From: Bacillota bacterium
Lineage (GTDB): Bacteria; Bacillota; Clostridia; Peptostreptococcales; Anaerovoracaceae
DNA: 9,470 nt
Direction of reading: 5' to 3'
Assembly: GCA_017386805.1 (NCBI GenBank)
Contig: JAFOGM010000051.1
Location: 1-9,470 of the forward strand
Both the position numbers and the translations under genes were made by a program. The notes under the pieces were generated by a model that did not search any database, was not told where the DNA came from, and was given only the letters and a program-made list of their open reading frames with translations. Below are positions 1 through 7,362 of this stretch, piece after piece. Within the stretch, counting starts at the first letter, position 1. Every line of letters begins with the position of its first letter.

Positions 1-1174
1 ACAAGGAATCAATAAAGTGATTCTTCCGTCAGAAAATCGCAATGAAGTGGAACTGATCCGGGACATGGAATTGTATGAGGCAGATCAATTAAATGATGTG
101 GTCCATCATCTTCAGGGAGTCGGTTGTTTACATAGGCTTGAACATACCCCTGGGAGGTATGAAGCAGAAATAGAAAAAAATGAGACGAAAGAAAATGATT
201 TTATACAGGTTGTGGGTCAGGAAGCTGCCAAACGCTGTGTGGTTCTGGCCTGCGGAGGTATGCATGGCCTTCTGCTATGCGGTTCTCCCGGTGTGGGTAA
301 GACTATGATCGCCAGTCGGATCCCTACGGTATTGCCGCAGCTGACTTACTCGGAGATGCTGGAGGTAACGCAAATTTACAGTGCTTCGGGATTGATCCAT
401 CAGCGGGGAGAGCAGCTGCATCGACCGCCGTTCAGAGCACCTCATTATGATGCTTCTGTGGCAGCCATGATTGGTGGCGGGACGGATCCCAAACCGGGGG
501 AAGTATCCCTGGCCCATAACGGAGTATTATTTCTGGATGAAATCCCTCTGTTTAAAACCAATGTCCTGGAATCCCTGCGGACACCTATGGAGGATGGGGT
601 GATTCGGGTTGCCCGCCGGGGAGGTCGGTATGAGTTCCCCAGCAGGTTCATGCTGGTGGCGGCAGCCAATCCCTGTCGCTGCGGATATTATGGGGATCCA
701 CATCGGCAGTGTACCTGTACTGTGAATCAATTGGAGCAGTATCGTCAGAAAATGTCGGGACCTTTTCTGGATCGAATGGATCTTCAGATCTATCTCAGTG
801 CTCCACCAGTGGAACATCGTATGGAGGATTATTGCGAAGAAACGGAACATCGACTTTCCTCTGCGGAGATGCGGAAGCAAATCCAGGAGATTCGTGAAAT
901 TCAGGCGGAACGATATAAAAATGAGCGAATTTTGTATAATTCTCAATTAACACCCGGGTTAATAGAAAAGTACTGCGTCTTAACGCCGGAGGCGAAACAG
1001 AATTTTGCTTTATATTTGAAGAAGTTCAGGATCAGCATCCGGGCGCAGCATAAGATTTTAAGGACTTCCCGGACCATTGCCGATGGGGTTGGAAGCGATT
1101 TGATCCAATGGGAGCATGTGGCGGAAGCCTTACAGTATCGAAGTGGTTGGAGAAGAGAAGGGGAACAGGGATGA
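1..1174 (+). CDS. comM: ComM/YifB-family Mg-chelatase-like AAA+ ATPase, 3' part only
   Basis: The reading frame is open back to base 2, so the start and the N-terminal Lon-like part (roughly 120 residues in the ~510-residue family) lie outside the window; the GTG at 17 is unlikely to be the true start. Visible in order: Walker A GSPGVGKT at 281-304, the family motif RAPHYDAS near 436, Walker B GVLFLDEIP at 521-547, a cysteine cluster NPCRCGYYGDP..CTC at 668-718 typical of this family, and a C-terminal Mg_chelatase_C region with RTSRTIAD and EALQYR near 1065-1140. In naturally competent bacteria ComM is a hexameric helicase that promotes branch migration of incoming single-stranded DNA during transformation; the role here is inferred from the family. 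The stop overlaps the dprA start as ATGA, implying translational coupling, and the pairing with dprA supports a role in DNA uptake or recombination. Family assignment is firm. Confidence 0.93.
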   Translation, partial: QGINKVILPSENRNEVELIRDMELYEADQLNDVVHHLQGVGCLHRLEHTPGRYEAEIEKNETKENDFIQVVGQEAAKRCVVLACGGMHGLLLCGSPGVGKTMIASRIPTVLPQLTYSEMLEVTQIYSASGLIHQRGEQLHRPPFRAPHYDASVAAMIGGGTDPKPGEVSLAHNGVLFLDEIPLFKTNVLESLRTPMEDGVIRVARRGGRYEFPSRFMLVAAANPCRCGYYGDPHRQCTCTVNQLEQYRQKMSGPFLDRMDLQIYLSAPPVEHRMEDYCEETEHRLSSAEMRKQIQEIREIQAERYKNERILYNSQLTPGLIEKYCVLTPEAKQNFALYLKKFRISIRAQHKILRTSRTIADGVGSDLIQWEHVAEALQYRSGWRREGEQG

Positions 1175-2316
1175 GTCAAATGAAAGAGAAATTGCTGTAT
1201 GATCTTTGGCTGGACAGCTTATGGGAATTTGCACCGAGAAAAAAGCATCTTCTGATTGAAAAATATGGAGACAGCCGAAAGGTATATGAATTTGGTCAGA
1301 CGGATATTCAGGAGGGGATGAAAACCGGAATCCAGGAAAATGACAGGATACGGACCCTGAATGAGGCTGAAAAAATTCTGGAGGAAATGGAACGTTTTGA
1401 AATTATGGCTATCGCCTGGGACGATGAGGACTTTCCGGAATGTCTTCGTCAGATCAATAATCCACCATGGATGATCTATTTATATGGAAGGAAAGAATTG
1501 TTGGATGAACGATGTGTTGCCGTGGTGGGAGCGCGAAAAGCCAGTGAATATGGAAAGACGGTGGCCCAGAGTGTGGGCCGCCGGATTGCCGCCACGGGAG
1601 CTGTGGTGGTCAGCGGTATGGCGGGAGGTGTGGATTCCTGGGCTCATCGGGGTGCGTTGGATCAACAGGGAGAACGGGGGAATACCATTGCGGTATTGGC
1701 AGGCGGCGTGGATGTGTGTTATCCGAAAGCGAATCGGAAACTGTATGCGGAGATTTGTCGCAGAGGGTTGGTTCTGTCGGAGTTTCGGCCGGGAGTCCAT
1801 CCTCGCAGCTATTACTTTCCCATGCGGAATCGCTTGATCAGTGGCCTCAGTGAGGCAACTGTCGTAGTAGAGGCTGCCATCGGGAGTGGATCGCTGATTA
1901 CGGCGGAGCTGGCTATGGAGCAGGGGAGAGAGGTGTATGCGGTTCCGGGGAATATCGATCGCATTGGCTCTGTGGGAACGAATAAATTGATCAAGGATGG
2001 AGCTGCGATTCTGATTTCAGTGGAGGACCTGATCCATGAATTGTATCTGGAGGACGAGAATTGTGTGGAAATTGGCGGCTTGATCGGTGAGGAAAGCGGT
2101 GAAGAAGTTTTGGGTGCAGATGAAGAAGGAATCGTGAAATATCTCCTTCAAAACGGGGAAGCAAACACGGAACAATTGGTGAGATCCACAGGGCTCAGTG
2201 CCAGTAAGATCAACGGCCTGGTAACGATCCTTGAAATGAAGGGAATTGTTTCCACTGCCATTGGAAAAATATTTCTTGCAAAAAAGTTTGAAAATTTATA
2301 TAATATGCCCTTGTAG
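1171..2316 (+). CDS. dprA: DNA-processing protein DprA (Smf)
   Basis: DprA binds single-stranded DNA entering the cytoplasm and loads RecA on it during transformation. The 381-residue product has an N-terminal extension of about 110 residues, then a Rossmann-like fold: VAVVGARKAS at residues 116-125, SGMAGGVDSWAH at 148-159, and FPMRNRLISGLS at 216-227, the ssDNA-contacting signature. LITAELAMEQGREVYAVPG follows. A C-terminal winged-helix domain (about 310-375) contains SASKINGLVTILEMKG. I chose ATG 1171 because AAGGGG at 1158-1163 lies 7 bp upstream and the start overlaps the comM stop by 4 bp; an in-frame ATG at 1108 inside comM has no such support. Like comM, this gene uses many GGA, GGG, CGG and TTG codons, whereas topA and later genes favour AAG, GAC, ATC and CGT, which fits lower expression of the comM-dprA pair. 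Family certain; actual competence of the organism not shown. Confidence 0.96.
   Translation: MSQMKEKLLYDLWLDSLWEFAPRKKHLLIEKYGDSRKVYEFGQTDIQEGMKTGIQENDRIRTLNEAEKILEEMERFEIMAIAWDDEDFPECLRQINNPPWMIYLYGRKELLDERCVAVVGARKASEYGKTVAQSVGRRIAATGAVVVSGMAGGVDSWAHRGALDQQGERGNTIAVLAGGVDVCYPKANRKLYAEICRRGLVLSEFRPGVHPRSYYFPMRNRLISGLSEATVVVEAAIGSGSLITAELAMEQGREVYAVPGNIDRIGSVGTNKLIKDGAAILISVEDLIHELYLEDENCVEIGGLIGEESGEEVLGADEEGIVKYLLQNGEANTEQLVRSTGLSASKINGLVTILEMKGIVSTAIGKIFLAKKFENLYNMPL
2276..2304 (+). promoter_or_regulatory. Possible sigma-A promoter for topA, inside the end of dprA
   Basis: TTGCAA at 2276-2281 and a perfect TATAAT at 2299-2304 are separated by 17 bp. Transcription would start near 2311 and give an ~85-nt leader before topA. 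The region is very AT-rich (another TATAAT occurs at 2334-2339), so chance matches are likely. The change in codon style between dprA and topA makes a separate promoter plausible. Inference only. Confidence 0.35.
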
Positions 2317-2353
2317 CATTGAAAATTTAAATATATAATATAAAATGTGAAAT

Positions 2354-2373
2354 TAGATAGAATAATCTGTCTA
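2354..2373 (+). other. Small inverted repeat in the topA leader
   Basis: TAGATAG (2354-2360) pairs with CTGTCTA (2367-2373) across a 6-nt AATAAT loop, with one G-U pair. TTTT follows shortly after. It could be a weak terminator for comM-dprA or a leader hairpin of topA; the stem is short and AT-rich, so it may be chance. Confidence 0.2.
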
Positions 2374-2396
2374 TTTTCGGATTTGGAGGTAAAAAC

Positions 2397-4466
2397 ATGG
2401 GAAAGACACTTGTGATCGTTGAGTCTCCCTCCAAGGCTAAGACCATTGGAAAGTTTTTAGGTAGTAAATATAAGGTAGTTGCTTCTGTGGGTCACGTGAG
2501 AGACCTTCCGAAAAGTAAACTGGGGATCGATATCGACAACCGTTTCGAGCCGCAGTATATTTCCATTCGCGGAAAAGGTGATGTGATCAAGGCCATGAGA
2601 AAAGAGGCCAAGGATGCAGATAAAGTGTACCTGGCAACTGACCCTGACCGTGAAGGGGAAGCGATTTCCTGGCACATTGCCCACCTGTTGGGAATGGACG
2701 GAACCAAACCCTGCAGAATCGAATTCAACGAAATCACCAAAGGCGCCATTCAGAGTGCTGTAAAACACCCCAGAGCCATCAATCAGAATCTGGTGGATGC
2801 ACAGCAGGCCCGTCGTGTTTTGGACCGTCTGGTAGGGTACCAGATCAGCCCTCTGCTTTGGAGAAAGATCCATCGTGGTTTGTCTGCCGGTCGTGTACAG
2901 TCCGCCGCGTTAAAGATCATCTGTGACAGAGAAAAGCAGATCCTGGATTTCATTCCCAAGGAATACTGGACCATTACAGCAACGCTTCAGAAGCCGGACG
3001 AAAAGGGAAAGAAGAAAAAGCAGTTCACAGCCAAGCTGATCGAACATAAAGGAAAGAAAATTACTGTAGAAACCAAGGAACAGGCCGATGCCGTATTGGC
3101 TGCCCTGTCTCCCGACGGGTTTGTCGTAGGGAAGGTGGATCTGAAGGAACGGTTCAAGAAGCCGATGCCGCCGTTCACCACTTCCAGCTTACAGCAGGAA
3201 GCTTCCAATAAATTAAATTACAATACCCGCAAGACTATGATGATCGCCCAGCAGTTATATGAAGGGATGGAACTGAAAGGTCATGGCCACGTAGGTCTGG
3301 TAACTTACATCCGTACCGATTCCGTTCGTATCTCTGCAGAAGCTGAAGCAGCAGTCAAGGGCTATATCACTGAGAACTTTGGCGCCGGATATCTGGGAAA
3401 TGCCGCTTTCTCCAATAAGAAGAAGGACGTTCAGGACGCCCACGAAGCGATCCGTCCCAGTAACGTGAACTTACATCCCGACGATATCAAAGATTCTCTG
3501 ACCAAAGAACAGTATAATTTATATAAGCTGATCTGGTCCAGATTCGTGGCCAGCCGCATGAAGCCTGCTGTCTTTGACAGTGTTTCTGCGGACATCAACA
3601 ATGGAGACTATACCTTCCGTGCCACCGGTTCCAAGCTGAAGTACGATGGTTATCTGAAGGTTTACAACAATACTGCAGATGAAGATGAGGAAAAGATGCT
3701 TCCGGAACTGGAAGTCGGTCAGTGCCTGCTCCAGGTGGATATCGCCGGCGAACAGAACTTCACCCAGCCGCCCTCCCGATTTACTGAAGCTTCCCTCGTC
3801 AAAGAACTGGAAGAAAAGGACATCGGCCGTCCCAGTACTTACGCCCCCATTGTTGGAACTCTGGTGGAACGTAAGTATGTGACCCGTGAAAAGAAAACAC
3901 TGAAGCCGACAGAATTAGGTTTTCTGGTAACTGAATTGATGGAGACCTATTTCAAGGAAATCGTCGACGTAGGCTTTACTGCCGGAATGGAAGAGAAGCT
4001 GGACGACGTGGAAGTGAAGGGTCTGGAATGGCAGAAAGTCATCGAAGACTTCTATGGAATCCTGAAGGATGAATTGGAAGTTGCGGACAACGCCATCGAA
4101 AAGGTAAAGCTGGAAGACGAGTTGACCGATGAACTCTGCGAACTGTGCGGAAAGCCTATGGCAATCAAACACGGCCGCTTCGGTGAGTTCCTGGCCTGCA
4201 GCGGTTATCCGGAATGTAAGAACACCAAGCCGATACTGAAGAAATTGGATGTGAAGTGTCCTGTCTGCGGAAAGGATCTGGTGATCCGCCGAGGAAAGAC
4301 CGGAAAGATGTTCTACGGCTGCAGCGGTTACCCGGATTGTAACCAGGTTTACTGGTATCGTCCGGTGGATAAGAAGTGTCCCAAATGCGGTTCGCTTTTG
4401 GTGCAGAGAAAGGGAAGAGGTCACGAACTGGCTTGTTCCAACAACGATTGTGATCATAAAGAATAG
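2397..4466 (+). CDS. topA: DNA topoisomerase I (type IA)
   Basis: Relaxes negatively supercoiled DNA by transient single-strand cleavage. The 689-residue product is full length for Firmicutes. The TOPRIM domain begins with VIVESPSKAKTIGKFLG near the N-terminus and carries the metal-binding DPDREGE at residues 82-88. The catalytic tyrosine is Y304 in VTYIRTDS (302-309), followed by HEAIRPS. Three complete C-terminal C4 zinc fingers are visible: C581/C584/C601/C607, C621/C624/C642/C648 and C661/C664/C680/C685. The start ATG has GGAGGT at 2385-2390, 6 bp upstream. hslV follows after 15 bp, suggesting one transcript. In Bacillus topA also follows dprA (smf), but trmFO and xerC normally stand between topA and the protease genes; they are absent here. 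Confidence 0.98.
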   Translation: MGKTLVIVESPSKAKTIGKFLGSKYKVVASVGHVRDLPKSKLGIDIDNRFEPQYISIRGKGDVIKAMRKEAKDADKVYLATDPDREGEAISWHIAHLLGMDGTKPCRIEFNEITKGAIQSAVKHPRAINQNLVDAQQARRVLDRLVGYQISPLLWRKIHRGLSAGRVQSAALKIICDREKQILDFIPKEYWTITATLQKPDEKGKKKKQFTAKLIEHKGKKITVETKEQADAVLAALSPDGFVVGKVDLKERFKKPMPPFTTSSLQQEASNKLNYNTRKTMMIAQQLYEGMELKGHGHVGLVTYIRTDSVRISAEAEAAVKGYITENFGAGYLGNAAFSNKKKDVQDAHEAIRPSNVNLHPDDIKDSLTKEQYNLYKLIWSRFVASRMKPAVFDSVSADINNGDYTFRATGSKLKYDGYLKVYNNTADEDEEKMLPELEVGQCLLQVDIAGEQNFTQPPSRFTEASLVKELEEKDIGRPSTYAPIVGTLVERKYVTREKKTLKPTELGFLVTELMETYFKEIVDVGFTAGMEEKLDDVEVKGLEWQKVIEDFYGILKDELEVADNAIEKVKLEDELTDELCELCGKPMAIKHGRFGEFLACSGYPECKNTKPILKKLDVKCPVCGKDLVIRRGKTGKMFYGCSGYPDCNQVYWYRPVDKKCPKCGSLLVQRKGRGHELACSNNDCDHKE

Positions 4467-4481
4467 AGAGGGATAAAGATT

Positions 4482-5018
4482 ATGGGACAGTTTCATGCAA
4501 CCACCATTTGCATGGTTCGCCGCGGACCGGATGATATCTGCGTCGGCGGTGATGGTCAGGTGACCATGGGGGAAACCACCATCATGAAAAATGGTGCGAA
4601 GAAAGTAAAAAAGATTTATAAAAATTCCGTTATCACCGGCTTTGCCGGCTCGGTATCCGACGCCTTTGCGCTGACCGAGAAGTTCGAAAGCAAGCTGGAA
4701 GAACACGGCGGAAACTTAAAGCGCGCAGCGGTTGCCTTAGCGCAGCTGTGGCGCACCGATAAAGCGAGAAATCTGGAGGCACTGATGCTGGTTGCCGATA
4801 AGGAAAGCATGCTGCTGATCTCCGGTACCGGCGAAGTGATCGAACCGGACGAAGATTTCGTGGCAATCGGCTCCGGCGGGAACTTTGCCTACGCTGCTGC
4901 CAATGCGCTGTATCATCACACTGACATGTGCGCAGAAGATATCGTTCGCGAATCTCTGAAGATCGCGGCTTCCATCTGCGTTTACACCAACGACCACATC
5001 TCTGTGGAACATCTGTAA
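4482..5018 (+). CDS. hslV: ATP-dependent protease peptidase subunit HslV (ClpQ/CodW)
   Basis: Proteasome-like threonine peptidase that forms two stacked hexamers and degrades proteins unfolded by HslU. The 178-residue product begins MGQFHATTI; by alignment with E. coli HslV (MTTI) the nucleophile is Thr7, so the six residues MGQFHA would have to be removed. Other conserved segments are GDGQVT, KKVKKIY, GFAGSVSDAF, ISGTGEVIEPD and IGSGGNFA, ending with CVYTND. The Bacillus subtilis homologue is reported to use an N-terminal serine at position 2; this protein has Gly there. The usual WRTDKxLRxLEA motif reads WRTDKARNLEA at residues 90-100, one residue short. The start has GAGGG at 4468-4472, 9 bp upstream; hslU follows after 12 bp. 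Family certain; activity inferred. Confidence 0.96.
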   Translation: MGQFHATTICMVRRGPDDICVGGDGQVTMGETTIMKNGAKKVKKIYKNSVITGFAGSVSDAFALTEKFESKLEEHGGNLKRAAVALAQLWRTDKARNLEALMLVADKESMLLISGTGEVIEPDEDFVAIGSGGNFAYAAANALYHHTDMCAEDIVRESLKIAASICVYTNDHISVEHL

Positions 5019-5030
5019 AGGAGGGCGACC

Positions 5031-6446
5031 ATGACGACTTTATATGAAATGACGCCCAGAGAGATCGTGGCGGAACTGGATAAGTACATCATCGGTCAGG
5101 ACTCTGCCAAGAGATCCGTGGCCGTGGCTCTGAGAAATCGCTACCGCAGAAGTCAGCTTCCGGAAGCTATGAGAGATGAAGTAACTCCCAAGAACATTCT
5201 GATGATGGGACCCACCGGTGTGGGTAAGACTGAAATTGCCCGTCGTCTGGCGAAGCTGATGGATGCTCCCTTTGTAAAGGTGGAAGCAACAAAATTCACC
5301 GAGGTTGGTTATGTAGGCCGCGACGTGGATTCCATGATCCGTGACCTGATGGAAGCTTCCATTCGTGTGACCAAACAGAAGAGACTGCAGGAGAAGTATT
5401 CTATCGCGGAAGAAATGGCCAATGAGAAAATCATTGCAGCCATCATTCCTGGAAAGAAGAAGGCACCGACACCCAGTGGCGGGGTCAGAGGACCCTTTGA
5501 TCTGCTGATGGGAGGCGGGTTCAACTTCAGCCAGCAGCAGACCACGCAGCAGGAAGAACCGCAGGATTACGAGGTGGATATGGCCCGTGAACAGGTTCGC
5601 CAGCAGCTGAAGCAGGGTCTTCTGGAAGAACAGTTCATTGAAATTGAGGTGGAAGAAGCGCCCAAGACCAATCAGCTGGATATGCAGGAAGGCGCAACCA
5701 TCGCCATCGGAAGCATCTTTGGCGATATGATGCCCAAGAAGAAAAAGAAGAAGAACATGAAGGTGAAGGATGCCAGAAAGGTTCTGACCGAGCAGGAAGC
5801 TCAGAATCTGATCGATATGGATCAGGTGACCAGCGAAGCTCTGGAAAATGCGGAACAGAACGGTATCGTCTTCATCGATGAAATCGATAAGATCGCTTCC
5901 GGTTCCAGCTATCGATCCGGAGCAGACGTTTCCAGAGAAGGGGTTCAGAGAGACATCCTTCCCATTGTGGAAGGCAGTGTGGTGAACACCAAGTACGGTC
6001 CGGTGAAAACCGACCATATTCTGTTCATCGGAGCGGGGGCCTTCCATCTGGCAAAGCCCACCGATCTGATCCCGGAACTGCAGGGGAGATTCCCCATCCG
6101 CGTAGAATTGGAAAATCTGACAAAGGAAGCTTTTGTACAGATCCTGACCGTACCGGAAAATGCGTTGCTGAAACAGCACAAAGCCCTGCTGGAAACGGAA
6201 GGTGCCGACATTGAATTCACCGATGGCGCTGTGGATGAGATCGCCAATATGGCCTTCCTGATGAACGAACAGACCGAAAACATCGGAGCCCGTCGTCTCC
6301 ACACCATTATGGAGCAGCTGTTGGAAGACATCTCCTTCAACATCCCTGATATGGAGGATAAGCACATCGTTATCGATGAAGCTTATGTAAAGGAAAAGTT
6401 TGAAGACCGGATCCATGCGGTGGATATCGATCGATTCATTTTGTAA
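5031..6446 (+). CDS. hslU: ATP-dependent protease ATPase subunit HslU (ClpY/CodX)
   Basis: AAA+ unfoldase that feeds substrates into HslV. The 471-residue product is close to the Bacillus length and longer than E. coli's 443. Visible motifs: Walker A GPTGVGKT at residues 60-67, pore loop GYVG at 93-96, a variable intermediate domain (about 110-245) with a Gln-rich stretch and a run of six lysines near 5735-5752, Walker B VFIDEID from residue 280, the sensor-1 region FIGAGAFH with ELQGRFPIRVEL, and sensor 2 GARR at 419-422. The C-terminal tail DIDRFIL matches the tail that docks into HslV. AAGGAGGG at 5018-5025 is a strong ribosome binding site 5 bp before the ATG, right at the hslV stop, so both subunits should be made together. 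The opposite strand is also open over most of this gene, which is a codon-bias effect. Confidence 0.97.
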   Translation: MTTLYEMTPREIVAELDKYIIGQDSAKRSVAVALRNRYRRSQLPEAMRDEVTPKNILMMGPTGVGKTEIARRLAKLMDAPFVKVEATKFTEVGYVGRDVDSMIRDLMEASIRVTKQKRLQEKYSIAEEMANEKIIAAIIPGKKKAPTPSGGVRGPFDLLMGGGFNFSQQQTTQQEEPQDYEVDMAREQVRQQLKQGLLEEQFIEIEVEEAPKTNQLDMQEGATIAIGSIFGDMMPKKKKKKNMKVKDARKVLTEQEAQNLIDMDQVTSEALENAEQNGIVFIDEIDKIASGSSYRSGADVSREGVQRDILPIVEGSVVNTKYGPVKTDHILFIGAGAFHLAKPTDLIPELQGRFPIRVELENLTKEAFVQILTVPENALLKQHKALLETEGADIEFTDGAVDEIANMAFLMNEQTENIGARRLHTIMEQLLEDISFNIPDMEDKHIVIDEAYVKEKFEDRIHAVDIDRFIL

Positions 6447-6512
6447 GAATACCGCGCTCGTAAATGATTCCCGGTATATATAAATAAGAAGCTGTATGAG
6501 TTAGTAATTGAC

Positions 6513-6517
6513 GGAGG
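6513..6517 (+). promoter_or_regulatory. codY ribosome binding site that decides the start
   Basis: GGAGG abuts an in-frame ATG at 6518 with no spacing, which rules that codon out as the start. The next ATG at 6527 is 9 bp downstream and gives the N-terminus MARELLEKVRKLN, which lines up with known CodY proteins. Confidence 0.8.
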
Positions 6518-6526
6518 ATGAAAGCT

Positions 6527-7306
6527 ATGGCAAGAGAATTGTTGGAAAAAGTCCGAAAACTGAACTGGATGCTGCAGCAGAGTGTAGAAGGATTCTTCTC
6601 CTTTAATGAGCTGTGTGCAATTTTAAGTGAGCTGATGGACGCAAACATTTATATCGCCAACAAGCGCGGTAAGGTGATCGGTGTCCATTACAAGATCCGT
6701 TCGGAAGGCACCACTACCATCACAGACCCTGTGACCGGTAAGGAACGTTTCCCCAATGAATACAATGAAGAACTGCTGAGAATCACGGAAACTGTGATCA
6801 ACCTGAAAGGCGAAGAAGTTCTGGAAATCTTCAAATATGACTATGATACCTGCGATAAGCTCCATTGCGTTGTTCCCATTTGGGGCGGTAAGGAACGTAT
6901 GGGTACCATGATCATGTCCCGTTATGCTCCGGACTTCGGCGACGAAGATGTGGTTCTGGCAGAATACGGTGCAACCGTTGTAGGCCTGGAAATCGAACGT
7001 CGTAAAGCTCTGGAAGCAGAAGAAGACGAAAGAAAGCTGGCTGTGGTACGCATGGCCATCGGAACCTTGTCCTATTCTGAAGCGGAAGCTGTGAAGCAGA
7101 TATTCAACGAACTGCAGGGTACAGAAGGCTTACTGGTTGCTTCCAAGATCGCTGACAGATCCGGTATCACCCGTTCTGTTATCGTAAATGCACTGAGAAA
7201 GCTGGAAAGTGCTGGTGTTATCGAATCCAGATCTCTGGGTATGAAGGGAACACACATCAAGATCGTCAACAGTAAATTCAAGGACGAACTTGCAAATCTG
7301 AACTAA
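6527..7306 (+). CDS. codY: GTP-sensing global transcriptional repressor CodY
   Basis: CodY represses amino-acid biosynthesis, competence and sporulation genes when GTP and branched-chain amino acids are plentiful. The 259-residue product matches the usual length. Residues 1 to about 155 form the GAF effector domain, including ERMGTMIMSR and VLAEYGATVVGLEI. The C-terminal winged helix-turn-helix carries ASKIADRSGITRSVIVNALR (205-224) and ESAGVIESRSLGMKGTHIK, nearly identical to Bacillus; Ser217 corresponds to Ser215 of B. subtilis CodY. In the GAF pocket the segment equivalent to B. subtilis Arg61-Met65 reads TTTITDPVTGK with no arginine, and a two-residue insertion lies in this stretch. It sits 80 bp after hslU, the classical hslV-hslU-codY order. 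I see no clear promoter in that gap, so codY may share the upstream transcript. A strong terminator follows. Family certain; effector preference uncertain. Confidence 0.97.
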   Translation: MARELLEKVRKLNWMLQQSVEGFFSFNELCAILSELMDANIYIANKRGKVIGVHYKIRSEGTTTITDPVTGKERFPNEYNEELLRITETVINLKGEEVLEIFKYDYDTCDKLHCVVPIWGGKERMGTMIMSRYAPDFGDEDVVLAEYGATVVGLEIERRKALEAEEDERKLAVVRMAIGTLSYSEAEAVKQIFNELQGTEGLLVASKIADRSGITRSVIVNALRKLESAGVIESRSLGMKGTHIKIVNSKFKDELANLN

Positions 7307-7317
7307 AACAAAGAACG

Positions 7318-7362
7318 AAAAACCTCTGTCCGCATATTCTGTATGTGGATGGAGGTTTTTTT
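7318..7362 (+). terminator. Intrinsic terminator after codY, overlapping the yunB ribosome binding site
   Basis: Bases 7318-7336 pair fully with 7342-7360 (19 bp, three G-U pairs) around a 5-nt TTCTG loop, and seven T residues at 7356-7362 end the structure. It starts 11 bp after the codY stop. The 3' arm contains GGAGG (7351-7355), the only ribosome binding site for yunB, whose ATG starts right after the T run. Confidence 0.88.
7351..7355 (+). promoter_or_regulatory. yunB Shine-Dalgarno, sequestered in the terminator stem
   Basis: GGAGG lies 7 bp before ATG 7363 and pairs with the CCTC segment at 7323-7326 and its neighbour in the terminator stem. On a read-through transcript from codY it would be masked; on a transcript starting after about 7337 it would be free. 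Confidence 0.6.

Noticed and set aside
1108..1170. Earlier in-frame ATG for dprA
   Set aside because: It lies inside comM with no ribosome binding site; ATG 1171 has AAGGGG at 7 bp spacing and the typical 4-bp overlap.
2372..2386. Possible CodY box before topA
   Set aside because: ATTTTC fits one half of the AATTTTCWGAAAATT consensus, but the other half is nearly all mismatched (about 8 of 15 overall), which is expected by chance in AT-rich DNA.
3915..4706. A 263-codon minus-strand open frame across the end of topA and start of hslV
   Set aside because: It lies wholly opposite two clear genes, crosses their boundary and has no recognisable domain or ribosome binding site; it is a codon-bias shadow.
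5735..5755. Slippery-looking purine run encoding six lysines in hslU
   Set aside because: A Lys-rich stretch is normal in the HslU intermediate domain; there is no full A-AAA-AAG heptamer and the frame continues to a proper C-terminal tail.
5040..6416. A 458-codon open frame on the minus strand opposite hslU
   Set aside because: It is codon-aligned with hslU, so its stops would need TTA, CTA or TCA codons in hslU; these are avoided in this well-biased gene. Its product resembles no family I recognise and hslU is unmistakable.
6449..6477. ATACCG/CGGTAT inverted repeat between hslU and codY as a terminator
   Set aside because: The stem is only 6 bp with a 17-nt loop and no T run follows, so it does not look like a terminator.
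6496..6504. ATG-AGT-TAG mini-ORF upstream of codY
   Set aside because: It is two codons long with no ribosome binding site; most likely chance.
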